Origin: Penium margaritaceum
Taxonomy: Eukaryota > Streptophyta > Zygnematophyceae > Desmidiales > Peniaceae
Length of the DNA stretch: 38,026 nt
Assembly: GCA_023375785.1 (NCBI GenBank)
Contig: SZWC01004694.1
Span: 117,500 to 155,525 of the forward strand
Direction of reading: 5' to 3'
Both the position numbers and the translations under genes were made by a program. Positions 20,849 to 31,071 of this stretch are shown in pieces; the first letter of the stretch is position 1; each line of letters starts with the position of its first letter. The notes below the pieces were generated by a model, which was not told where the DNA came from, searched no databases, and saw only the letters and a list, made by a program, of their open reading frames with translations.

Positions 20849-21607
20849 ATGTCTTCACACGCTCGCACGACTGGCGGGAATGGCCGCGGGTGGAATACTG
20901 GATATTATGTGGAGACCTTTGTTGCCCACCGAGCATGGGTCGCAATGAGGGATGCATGGGACCGCAGAGAGGCACGTAAGCGCAGTGTACATGGCCGCCA
21001 TCCGCGACAGACGACATGGCCTGCGACACCTGAAGCCATGGCACAGACCCTCGACTGGCCTTTGCCCACTGTTCGACCATTGAACGGCCCAGATGCATGG
21101 GAGCCATGGATGTCATCCGAGCCTAACTGTCCGTGCGGATGCAACCGCATGTACACCACATAGAAATACGGGGCTGGCAATCATCGTAAGCCATCTCCAT
21201 TGACGCTGTTGTACACAGCACACAACATGGGTCGCCCGCTATATGGACATGACGACAGCGAACCCACAGACGTTATGGACGTGCGTACGCGGTTCTGGAC
21301 CGACCGTGTGTACACTTGGGACACGGTGTGTAGGATCTACCAAACCAACCACGCCACACGCTGGGATGAAGTTGGTGCTTGGGGTGGCGAACCTACCGTA
21401 CCCACCAAGCCACAGCTCACTCCCCAGCCAGTGAAGGAGGCCTGGGTTAGGATGAAGAGTCGCTGGGACACGTTCATTGCAAGGGAGGAGCAACCTAGTT
21501 CGGTGAACGACCCACGTGAACCAGAGACCATGTGCTGGGTTTTGAATGAACGCATGCCATGTGCACGTCCACCTAACACCCCTGATCCATGGATGCCTTG
21601 GGCTTGA
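20849..21607 (+). pseudogene. Unrecognised Trp-rich ORF with an internal duplication (one in-frame stop)
   Basis: From the ATG at 20849 one frame runs to 21607 (about 252 codons) broken only by TAG at 21161-21163. It is rich in Trp, Pro, Arg and Met. Two copies of a module of about 55-60 residues are visible. The first runs from AWVAMRDAWD to PLNGPDAWEPW, the second from AWVRMKSRWD to PPNTPDPWMPW. The shared pattern is A-W-V-x-M-[RK]-x2-W-D, then P-E-x-M-x3-L-x3-[LM]-P-x2-R-P-x-N-x-P-D-x-W-x-P-W. A Cys cluster (CPCGC) follows the first copy. I know no family with this pattern. The ORF lies inside the MULE, opposite in strand to the transposase, so it could be a captured host gene or an accessory gene. 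Confidence 0.55.
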
Positions 21608-21771
21608 TATTGTCGCTGGTTGCTGTGGTTCTGTTTTCACCACATCATCATGAACGTTCCCCAACTTCCTGAATTCCTTTTTGCCACATAACCATCTCCC
21701 TTCAACTGTGTTCAATGTATGTCTGCTCAGAAGTAGGTCACACAAAGTGGACATGTGGAACATAATCCAAT

Positions 21772-22016
21772 NNNNNNNNNNNNNNNNNNNNNNNNNNNNN
21801 NNNNNNNNNNNNNNNNNNNNNNNNNNNNNNNNNNNNNNNNNNNNNNNNNNNNNNNNNNNNNNNNNNNNNNNNNNNNNNNNNNNNNNNNNNNNNNNNNNNN
21901 NNNNNNNNNNNNNNNNNNNNNNNNNNNNNNNNNNNNNNNNNNNNNNNNNNNNNNNNNNNNNNNNNNNNNNNNNNNNNNNNNNNNNNNNNNNNNNNNNNNN
22001 NNNNNNNNNNNNNNNN
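21772..22016. other. Assembly gap, 245 N
   Basis: A run of undetermined bases. ORFs crossing it are meaningless. The missing part of the MULE transposase may lie here or in the flanking 500 bases. Confidence 1.
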
Positions 22017-22535
22017 CAATGATTCTTCCGTTAGAAGACCTCTTTCGACGCCGGAGGACATAGTGGGCAAGATGAATATAATTCACTGTAATCGTACACA
22101 ATATGTCTTAAACGCATTTCGGGACGAGTATTGTTCAGGAAGTGGTCATGGCATTCATTTATTTAGTCAACTGCATGTCAGCCACCACTAGACACCATGA
22201 CTAAGTACCTTCATTGTCTACGTAAGTCGGCCTTCACACAGATTTGCAGCGCATACCACAACGGAGAAAAGCTGTCATTAGTATCATGCTGGTGTAAGGA
22301 CTGGCAAATGTCTACACTTTTAATGACAAAGGTTCTGTCGTTGTCATTAGTGATCATTTGAAGAAAACATGAGGGTGAGTGGAATGGTTAAACGAAATTG
22401 AGTGCATCTTCGTGAAATTCAAGCCCAGAACAGCAGTGGCCCTAAGTCATATGTACTGATCCACAATTGAACGTGCACGGGTAGGCCGTGCACATAACAG
22501 ATGACTTCACAAGCAGGGCACTCTGCACCTTCAGT
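22017..22535. other. Unassigned MULE interior
   Basis: No convincing coding frame. It should contain the C-terminal half of the transposase if the gene were complete, but I see none of the expected motifs. Confidence 0.4.
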
Positions 22536-23845
22536 GAACTCTATGCATCACCACGGAGTGGTTGTTTGCATCCCAGTACTGGGCAATCAGAAGCACTTGC
22601 TTGAAACCATTTTTCAAGAATGTCGCGTCCATGGTTACGATGCGGCGGACGTGGTTCCAGCCATCACGACACGCCCCGGGAGCGACGAAGACACGGCGGA
22701 AAACGTGCTTCTTGTCTTGCTCTGCGCATGCCAACGTCCGTGGGTCCGCTCGTTTCAGCTGCAAGACAGACATGGCATGTGGACGAAAAAATAAGACGTC
22801 GGTGTGTTTCAGTGACATGTCCAGTTGGCGTATGAGCGTACGAAGGAAAAAGTACTGACCTCCTCAACGTACGCCGGGAACAAGGACCACGACAGCGCCT
22901 TCTCGCCCATGATCTGTTCCTGGGCAGCCTTCTTTGCACGGTAGACCACGGGGTACGCCACCTTCTCCCCCGTACGAGCCTCCACGATCTGCTGTAGCGC
23001 TTTTGTGTCCGTCGAGGGCCTCTTTTTTATGGTCTGCTCAATGTGCCGTAGTACCCATGCAGCCCGGTGAGCCTGGTCGCCCTTCTTGGTGGCGGGGGAG
23101 CACTTGTGGCCATCCACATATTCGATGATGGCAACGTTGCCGTGCTTGCGCTGATAGCGCGCCTTCAGGAGCCACGTGCAGCCTGCTTGCTTCCACTGTC
23201 CGCAACGGAATTCGAGACGACTTGGCTCACTCCGGACCCACGACACTGGCATGCCGCGGTCCACTGCGTAGTCTTGGACAGCTTCACGACAGGCTTCCAT
23301 CTTGCGAAAGGCACGCCCGCCTGGGAAATCCGTGCATCTTCCTTTGCGTTTTCGTGCACGTCCAGTAGCGGCTTCAACATCTTTCAGTGTGTTGTCCGGC
23401 GGGGGCGGCGGGGTGTCCTCATCAGACGACCCTGCACAGCAGACATCCACAGAGACATGTGAGTCACGTGTCAAGGAAACAGGCAGAAGATATGTTGGTG
23501 TGAGATGGCTTGCGGTGAGCGTACTTCGACCAAGCAGGAGGTCCAACCCCATCGGCGAGGACGCCATGTCCAGAAAGAAAGTGGGTTCAACCCACCAGCA
23601 CGGTAACCACGAAACGGACGCACACGTTGACTGCCTCCAAGTCGCATCGTGCGCTCTTCAACACGGTCTGGGGAGCGAGGAGTCATGCGCTCCACGACAT
23701 TGACGTGACAGTGCCACTCNTGTTCCTCCCACTCAGTAAAAAGGAAAGATGACTCCGGGTGGTACCGGGAGACGAGGACCTCGGGTGGGTCGTCGTCCTC
23801 GTCGGACGGGTAATCGCCTCCACTGGCGTACAGAGTGGCGGCCAT
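22536..23845 (-). pseudogene. MULE transposase, three visible exons, 3' part missing
   Basis: Exon 1 (23845-23608) starts at an ATG and encodes an acidic N-terminus (GGDYPSDEDDDPPEVLVSRY). An intron of 176 bases (23607-23432, phase 1) ends at TGTGCAG. Exon 2 (23431-22860) carries the MuDR-type N-terminal zinc-binding domain (GRAFRKMEACREAVQDYAVD, then LEFRCGQWKQAGCTWLLKA, then YVDGHKC) and the linker YPVVYRAKKAAQE. A second intron of 101 bases (22859-22759, phase 0) leads to exon 3, which encodes RRIVTMDATFLKNGFKQVLL and IAQYWDANNHSVV. This is the first catalytic-Asp region of MULE transposases, normally I-D-G-T. The frame stops soon after, at about 22536, so the rest of the DDE domain is absent or unresolved. 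One N lies in exon 1 (23720). The enzyme would cut at the element ends. Confidence 0.8.
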
Positions 23846-24659
23846 GGTGGCCAACAGTGGGTATAACAATGTGCGACATGCGTCCTAATATGCATCGTAC
23901 CCACCATCTACACTTGGTCCGCATACCCACCAGTTGTTAGCGCGAGGAGGAGGGCCATCCCGGAGACAGAAGCCCGCGGCCACGAAGGGACGGCATTGGA
24001 AGAACATGACGACTACACATCAACAATGGCTGAACGGTCAGGACCCCTGCGGACGACAAGAGAGAACGTCCACATGACATGGCGGTTGGCCGACTTTCCA
24101 TGACGACAACCGTCGCGTCCCATGCATGCGGTGTGAAGACGTCAGAGGAGGTTACAAGAAATAGTATTCCTATCATGCACCTGGATGAAAATCATCGACG
24201 AGGGGAGGCACGACAGCTTCGACATCAGAACGTTACCAACATGTCGCTATACCTCGACGTATCCACCAGCTGGCGTCGTTGCCATGTGGACGACAACGTC
24301 CACCTGGCAACATATCGCGTCCTCGACACGTGCTACGATTAGAGCCCGTTCGCATGTTGTCCACATCGACGGCATGGCCCGCGTTACGCAACATCACGGC
24401 ACGTTCGCTGCATGTCCGGCAAAGGAGCTGCGCGGCGTCTGTTCTCGCATGTGACGCTTGTCGACCTTTCTGCGAACGTTCGAAAGTTGAAACCCCCTAT
24501 TTAAACCGGCCAATGAAGTAGGGGATAAGGGTTGCTTCGAAAACATATTACTTCTGTCGGAAGTTGACCTACCGTTAAAGACACCGGAGATGCATTTCAG
24601 TCGGTCACGAATTGGTGCGGTCTAGAAATGGTGTCTGAAATCATTGAAACTTGAAATTA
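23846..24659. other. MULE transposase upstream region
   Basis: No gene that I can support. The plus-strand ORFs here have no protein-like features. TTTAAATAGG on the minus strand (near 24500) could be a TATA box for the transposase, about 650 bases before its ATG. Two further TACCCAC copies lie near 23900 and 23925. Confidence 0.35.
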
Positions 24660-24880
24660 AAAACACCGGATACCCACAGTTCACAAACTAATTCACGCGG
24701 AACCGGTGTAGCGTGAATTTCTTTGCAATAGTGGGTACGGCATGCATGATCCCAGGCGCGTCGGCAAAAGTGGGTACTGCACGTATCTTCTGTGTAAAGT
24801 GAGTACCGTGTGTAAAATGTGCGAAAAATGGCCACGACAAAAGTCGGAGGCTGAAACTGTGGGTATCGCGCAATTAGGCC
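24660..24880 (-). repeat. MULE right terminal inverted repeat (approximate)
   Basis: On the minus strand it contains GCGATACCCACAGTTTC, TTTTTCGCACATTTTAC, GTACCCACTTTTGCC, GTACCCACTATTGC and finally GGGTATCCGG. The first two align with the left end; the others are internal repeats of TACCCAC. Confidence 0.5.
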
Positions 24881-25375
24881 GTAATTTAAATAGTGGAGTA
24901 TTTTATTTCCACCAATGCGTCTGATAAAAAATTAGTTCTCCTCCAAGACAACGGCGGCAGAGAGAAATGAATGTACACATATCCCGGAACCTATCAGGTC
25001 AAAGTTTAACTATGTGGTGCACAAAAATGTATGGTGATTGTTGTGCAAACATTCAACGTGTCGCGGAAATTTTTGGAATATTGAAAGTGTGTTGTCCACA
25101 CCAACCACCACACCCTGAAATATGTAAAGACAGCCAACTGTTAGCCGTCAACAAAGTTGAAGATGTATTTGCTTGAGTCCTTCTCTGACTACCAGATTCA
25201 GTACCATCTTGGAAAAACAATACAACAGATGTTCTAGTTCATTACATCTAATTGATGGCCATGACTTTCTCACTACAGATTGATCGAGTTTTGAACCTCC
25301 CGTGATTGATTCCTTGGGACTACAAATAGTACAGTGGGTACCACAGAACCAAACTCCACTTCAAATCTCCGTGTT
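24881..25375. other. Unassigned stretch between MULE and chromovirus remnant
   Basis: No coding frame or repeat recognised. By position it could be decayed pol of the element that follows. Confidence 0.35.
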
Positions 25376-25905
25376 GGTGACGAGGATGCTACAACACCGT
25401 TCCAGGTGGTCACTTCCACAAGGACAAGATGATCAAGAACCTACCACTATGGATGGTGTTAGATGAAAACCAACATCGCAGACTATTGCAAGGCATGCAA
25501 ATTTTGCCAACATGATAAGTCGCGATGAAGTAAGGCCCACGGTTTTCTTTCAACCACTACTGGTGCAAAACTACCCATAATCAGATTCCTCTAAGGACTT
25601 TGTCATGTGTTACCTCGTAACATTGGCATGTTTTGATGTATTTCTCGTTTTGTTGACTAGTCCAATAAATAATTCATTCATCCCGAAAACAATGAACACC
25701 ACCAAGGAAACATTGTGGTTGTTCCTCAACAACACCGCCCGACGACATGGCTCCAAAATTAGCTCCAACGACTGAGATGGGATCTTTATCAGTGGATTGT
25801 AGCAAAGGAATGTGGCTCACTATGATTGTCTAGTCCAAACAATCATGGATTTTAATCCTCAACCTGACGGAGGACACTTATCAGCCACCTAAACAACTTC
25901 TATGA
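25376..25905 (+). pseudogene. Gypsy integrase remnant
   Basis: The zinc-binding part reads GGHFHKDKMIKNL and then DYCKACKFCQHDKSR (H-x-H ... C-x2-C). Core fragments follow: LACFDVFLVLL, a TKETLWLFLNNTARRHGSK stretch matching the region before the second catalytic Asp, and FNPQPDGGHLS, matching the usual HPQTDGQ motif. Several stops and frame changes make it non-functional. Integrase would join the cDNA to host DNA. Confidence 0.7.
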
Positions 25906-28840
25906 ACTTTGACTGAGCCACATAGCATTTATTTGACAATCAATCTACCGACTGTCGAGGTCACATAAAACTCCGCGATTTCAACATCCAAGGCTGAGCT
26001 AGTGAAAACAATTTCATACACTAAAAGAAGTGTGTATAGAGATAATAGTGTTAGGAAGCTTCTACAAGGGTGTACTTTATTTATTTTTATGAAGGTTGCG
26101 CTGGAGTTCATTGAGTGGATTTTGTACGCGGAGGGGGTGAACAAGGTCAAATTGCATATGGGAAGTTCTTGAGGAGGTGTATGAATGAGTGAGTGTATTG
26201 TGATTAATAATTTTTTTATACTCAGCTAGAGGTGCGTTAGAGGAGAGGGGGAGGGTGTTGTTGTGTGAAAGTGCATATGGGAAGTGAATGTGAGGGTGTA
26301 TAGAGGAATGAGTGCGGTGTTCATATGATTATACATGAGTGTGAATTATTTTCAGTACAAGACTAGAGTGATGTGGGAGGGGGGCTTGGGAGTTGAGAGT
26401 GGAGCTGGGAATCACATATGGAGCTGAACATTGTGATCAGTGCGTTTCACAAAAATTTGTACGCTTGTGTAAAGGACTTTGTGTTTTAAGAAAGGGGAGT
26501 GTGGAAGGCATGGAAGTTTTAGTATAGAAGTGTACATGACAAGCGTATGAGGAGGGCTTAAAGTGTACGTGGAATGTGGAAGTGGAGGTGTCCATTGAGA
26601 CGAGCTCATTGCACATGATTTCATTCATGTGTTTGTGAAGTAAGCATGCTTTAAGGGAGAGGAGTGTAAAAGTTAGGAGGTATCAAGTAAGAGTATAAGG
26701 TGTGTCTGAGGAGGTGGGAAAAAAACCTTATGAGGTGTATATGAATGTCTATACTGGTGTACACCTTTAGACTAGTGTGAAGGTGTTACTTGTAATGATT
26801 TTAATATTTGAAGTTTTCATTCTTTGGATGACATCTGTTCTCATTTGTACACGATGGGGAGTGGAAGTGTGTGTGGAGAGTATTAAAGGAGGTGTGAGAA
26901 TGTGTGAGTGTGTTGAGAATACAAACATACGCTAGTGGATAATGCTATGTTCGTTACGAAAGAAACAGGAAAGTGGGGTGGATGGAGTGGGATGGGATTG
27001 TTTTGAAGTGGAAGTGTATGAAAGGAGTGAATATTAATATTTTGAAAAGAGTGAGAGTGGTTCGCATCAATGCAAAACTTTGTGAAGTGGAAAAATACAC
27101 ATTTTTCATATAACACATGCAATACTTTTGAACTTTCTCAAGTGTTAAACTTTTTTGTAGTGCTATCTTAGAGGCCAAAAATCTTATTGGAAGTCCAGAG
27201 AAATCATTTGTACGTTTCTGGATTTGAAATACAATACTGGCTATGCATGTAGTTTCTTTTCACATCCGTGTTTGAACTAACAATGGGAATCACCTTGACA
27301 TTACGAACCGAAAGCACTCTAATTTCTTGACTCCACGTGAGGGCTAGGGTGTCTGGCAAGGGACGTGACTTGCAGTAAAGATAGGAATTTATTACGAAAA
27401 TGAAAAAAATTGAGAGCACACCATTCGAATACTGACCGGTCGGACAAGCCGGTCGCATGATGGCTGTAATGTTGACTCTATTGTCTGTTGTTCTCATTGT
27501 CAAGCTAAAAGAGAAAAACAGTTCGTGCAATAGGATGTGCATATTTCTCTTAATTGTACAAGCCGTCCAATCGGCAATGCAAAGACTTCATACATGTGTA
27601 TGTATCTCGTTGTCGTTTGATTCCTCTATTCAAAACAATAGTAACATAAAAGGTGATATGGGAAACATGTGCATTGGACGGCACAAAATCACGATGTGTT
27701 TGTCAAACTTTTGGATCATTTTCACTTTAGAAGATCAAGATGAATGGAACCTGCATAATTCTAAATACAAAACGTGAAGTACCAAATCTTGCAAGACTAG
27801 CGAAATGATAACAACACAAGTGGTTGGTGGTCATTTGTACTCTACACAAATCTATTGTTAATATAAAATAATGCTGTGATATACGTTTGGCACTTGTCCC
27901 CAAACAAGCCGTCCTAAGATGCAAGGGGTCCGCATCAATAACCGGTAAACACTTCCAGGTCTCATGTGCCGTCAATCAACATGCATCGATGATGTCTAGT
28001 CAAGATGCTGGTTTGTGGACATGTGTCCACTTTCCATCCACATACATATGGGAGCATGTTCACCTTCTCGTACACTTGCATCGTACATTTGTACCCATTG
28101 GATACGGGGAAGGACCATCCTCCTCCTCATCAGAAATTGCGAAAGTATATATGATGACTCTAAGTGAACATGAACGAATTCCTATGTGTACGTCAAACGT
28201 ATTTGTGCAACTGTGTATCTCACATGTTCCTAGCCTCTTCAAAACTTCTTTCCAAAAGCTCTATTGTGTTGCTGAACCCCCCTCAACCACGGAAGATGTA
28301 TGAGGCGAGTGCATGCGGAAGTGTATACTTCCGTGCATTTGTAACACTACCTCGAACATTCATACTATACATGTGTTCAGTACAAATGTTCCAGGTAATG
28401 CTGCAAATGCAGTGCACTTGTGCACTTATATGTAGTGAAAATGCCTATCATGTTGCACAATACCCAATACAATCTCCACGTGCACTTTCGCGGGTTGTCC
28501 TTTGGACAGGTGGGAGGGGACAGATGGGAGGGGACATGTGTCAAAGAGATTGTATCAGTTAAACTACAAAAAAGTGAGAGTGTGTCTGGGAATCTCGACA
28601 GGCAACAAACACTAATTTTTGTGTTGGGGTTCACAACTAATAATGTGAAGAAGTATTGCAGAGCCCAATCTGCCAACATGTGGGTAGGTCACCTTATCGC
28701 CCGCCAGTTGTCAGGGTAAAGGAAACATGGTTTGTCTTTTCAAAAATGTACACAGTTACAATTCTTGTTGTTATGCAATTTTGATAGATCTTTTAGCATG
28801 TAGTAAATGTTACATCCATAAGGAAAACACCTCACAAGGA
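25906..28840. other. Unidentified insertion in the chromovirus, strongly strand-asymmetric
   Basis: Separates the integrase from the post-integrase region. From about 26000 to 27100 the plus strand is G/T/A-rich with very little C and contains diverged tandem copies of a unit of about 120-135 bases (marker GCATATGGGAAGT near 26154 and 26273, then CACATATGGAGC near 26409). From about 27890 to 28550 composition changes. I see no transposase, RT or terminal repeats, and the ORFs have no protein-like features. Confidence 0.4.
26154..26430. repeat. Diverged tandem repeats, unit about 120-135 bases
   Basis: Successive units begin with CATATGGGAAG or CATATGGAGC and contain GAGGGTGTAT or GAGGTGTATGAATGAG, an AATTATTTT-like stretch, and an ACTAGAG or GCTAGAG piece followed by a G-rich run. 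The copies are diverged and unit length varies. Confidence 0.55.
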
Positions 28841-28968
28841 GGTCAATGACTACCTTAAACTCTAGGCTATTTGCAAACTCTAACATACCAGCAGCTCACA
28901 TCCATTGACACGACTCTTGCACCACCTGGGAAAGAAAATGTTAGGCTCCCAAGAAGACTGAGGCGCCC

Positions 28969-29365
28969 ATGAAGCGAGAAGCGGACAAGCATCGGACAAC
29001 CATTGAGTTCCACGCTGGTGATTGCATCAAACTAGGCTCCACAAATTGCATGTTGCAAGGACAGGACCATGCAAAGCTAAAACCCAAATGGTTGGGTCAT
29101 AACGTCGTCTTTAAGAAGGAGACACCTCTTGACACCAATCTCACCTTCCTCAGAGCAAGGATTTCCACTCGGAGTTCCACATTTGTTGATCCAAGCTCTA
29201 CTAAGACCCCAACAAGCACTTGCTTGGCAAGGATTTAACCCTTCCGCAACTCGTGTAAGTGGACGAATATACGGATTACAGATTTGAAGACATCATCAGA
29301 CACCAACGGAAAGGCAAACCCAGAGATGATCTCTGCAAGTTGTGGCGGTACAATGTGTTGGAACA
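28969..29365 (+). pseudogene. Gypsy post-integrase region and chromodomain remnant
   Basis: The frame from 28969 shows the conserved segment that follows integrase in gypsy elements: MKREADKHRTTIEFHAGDCI, then KLKPKWLG. After a stop at 29238 a chromodomain-like piece is readable at 29261-29365 (YRFEDIIRHQRKGKPRDDL, then WRYNVLEQQ), which matches the EVEDIL...H...G...Y.VKW.GY pattern loosely. In chromoviruses this domain steers integration to certain chromatin; here only a relic remains. Confidence 0.65.
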
Positions 29366-29451
29366 ACAAAGCACATGACATCAATACAATGATCGACATA
29401 TTTGTTTTTCAACATAGGCATACTTATGTACCACGGTGAGAATTCACAGCT

Positions 29452-29467
29452 AAGAGGGGAGGGGGAG
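29452..29467 (+). other. Polypurine tract of the second chromovirus
   Basis: AAGAGGGGAGGGGGAG immediately before TGTTG, the start of the LTR. Confidence 0.7.
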
Positions 29468-30157
29468 TGTTGTATCCAATAGGTACACGCGTTTCTTATC
29501 TTTTCAAGGGGGCATTTTGGTCATTACATGTGTATCCCACCGCACGATGAAGTCCGAAATTTTTATGCTGATCGGCTGTGGGAATTTTGGCCAGCATCCC
29601 CGATCTCTGATGTTTATTCCAGAAGTTTTTGAAAATATGAGACCACCTTCCAAAATTGATGGTTGAACTATTATGAATCGTATCAACAATATCTAGTCAT
29701 CTTATGAACGGTTTTTGACATTTAAAACAAGAAATTCGCCTTTATATTATAAAACCCTCAAAAGTATTGGAAACTATTGTAAAAAACCACTCATGACACC
29801 ACATTACACTTGCCGCTTGTCTCGGGCATAAAAGACCCTAGATATGCCTCATTTTGGTTTTACCATTTGTATAAATGTTCCAAAATTACAAAAAAAAATC
29901 TATTAATATTGATTTTTGCCACCGGTAAATAATGGAAGCGTTCCATGTTCGCGATATTGTATTTAGCTTCACAATTTCTACTTGCTCTCCATGTGCATTT
30001 ACATAGCATAGGAGAAGTGTAAAAAGTGTATTAATCTAATATTTTTTAATTAGTTTAAATATTTGAATTTTGCGGAGAATAATTTTAAATCATCGTGTTC
30101 TATCTGGTGCGTTGTTCGCTAACCTTGTTTCATGCCACTCAGTGCCTTAGGGTGACA
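29468..30157 (+). repeat. 3' LTR of the second chromovirus (end uncertain)
   Basis: Begins TGTTGTATCC after the polypurine tract. A possible end is GGTGACA at 30157, inversely matching the TGT start, which gives about 690 bases. No second LTR is in the window, so the end is a guess. AT-rich, no gene. Confidence 0.5.
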
Positions 30158-30302
30158 GAAGAAATTGTGTCTCAGGCTGATGGTTCAACTCTCGTGGATG
30201 TGGGACTGGGTCGATCCGGCCTGCCCCGGTCCAACGGGCAACCGTCCTCGCGCGCCTTCCTGTCCGCCTGGGCAACGCGGTCGATCCGGTCCAGTTTTCT
30301 AA
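30158..30302. other. GC-rich junction before the second LINE
   Basis: GC-rich, with GGTCGATCCGG repeated at 30209 and 30280. Probably LINE sequence or a junction product. No gene. Confidence 0.3.
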
Positions 30303-30321
30303 CCCACGCGCTTCATCAGCG

Positions 30322-30879
30322 CAGAGCAGACGGGGTTCATGCACGGCAGGAACATTGAGGACACCTTGTCGGTCATTTTTGACCTGCAGCACTGGGCGGC
30401 TCAAACGGGGACAAATTTGACATTCCTTTTGGCAGATTTCGAAAAAGCGTATGACACGCTCCTTAGACAGCACCTCTACCAAACAATGCAACAAATGGGC
30501 ATGCCCTCGCAATTCGTAACATGGGTCAAGGCAACACTCACAGAAACTAGAACCCGTTTTTTGTTAAACGGTCACCTCACAGACCCAATCACAACCTTGT
30601 CTGGTGTAAGACAAGGCTGCCCAGTTGCCCCACTCCTCTTTATAATCGCGATGGAACCACTCAATCAATATTACAACCAGCATATCGACAAACCCATAAC
30701 GGAACTTGATATCTGCCCCGGGTTCGGTGCATATGCGGACGACACCACAATTTTCGTCAAAGACGATCACAACCTTGAAAAAGCATCGAAGATACTAGAA
30801 ATGAGTACAACTCTAACTGGCCTTAAAGCAAACGTCTCCAAAACGTTACTTTTCCCGGCGACCTCAGATACGCAAGCAC
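30322..30879 (+). repeat. Arm 1 of a 558-bp inverted duplication
   Basis: Matches the complement of 31072-31629 without gaps over 558 bases. By eye I count about six differences, nearly all transitions. The spacer is 192 bases (30880-31071). Confidence 0.93.
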
Positions 30880-31071
30880 CAGAGAACGCGCCCTTCGAAG
30901 TAACCACTGAACCACAAAGGATCCTCGGTATGAACCTGGATCATGACATACACTCCACAACCCTTTGGCAGAAGATGACAAAAAACCTTTTACAGTCAGC
31001 GGAAATGTGGCGTAAAGGTCACCTGCCACTTCTCACCAAGGTACTGGTCATCAAAGCGTACCTCATCCCTA
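30322..31071 (+). pseudogene. LINE reverse transcriptase fragment
   Basis: Starts in the middle of RT, at a segment that reads SAEQTGFMHGRNIEDT in frame, and continues with LLADFEKAYDTLL, FLLNGHLTD, SGVRQGCPVAPLLFIIAMEP and the catalytic GAYADDTTIF, then KANVSKTLLFPA. The last 64 codons are unique to this arm: ILGMNLDHDIH, then TKVLVIKAYLIPS, the usual end of LINE RT. The frame is open from 30339 into the inverted arm, where it becomes antisense. No catalytic residue is lost, but the N-terminal palm and the endonuclease are missing. Confidence 0.88.

Larger units (their letters stand above)
20205..24880. mobile_element. Mutator-like element (MULE), limits approximate
   Basis: A MULE-type transposase gene (minus strand) lies between two regions that are inversely related. 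The left flank (20205-20410) and the complement of the right flank (24660-24880) share GATACCCAC, a GTCGT stretch and TTTTCGCA in the same order, with further TACCCAC repeats. The ends are diverged and I could not find the usual 9-bp target duplication, so the limits are uncertain. The element also carries an unrelated Trp-rich ORF on the plus strand and contains an assembly gap. Confidence 0.65.
25376..30157 (+). mobile_element. Second Ty3/gypsy chromovirus, 3' part only, split by foreign sequence
   Basis: On the plus strand: integrase remnants (25376-25905), then about 2.9 kb of unrelated sequence, then the post-integrase region and chromodomain (28969-29365), a polypurine tract (29452-29467) and a 3' LTR starting TGTTGTATCC at 29468. 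The order fits one element interrupted by an insertion. No gag, RT or 5' LTR is recognisable in the window, so the 5' half is lost or lies in unrecognisable sequence to the left. Confidence 0.65.

Noticed and set aside
21681..22101. ORFs crossing the N run
   Set aside because: Undetermined bases were read as open codons.
24079..24521. Three overlapping plus-strand ORFs in the MULE
   Set aside because: They overlap in different frames without any domain-like features; treated as chance frames in the upstream region of the transposase.
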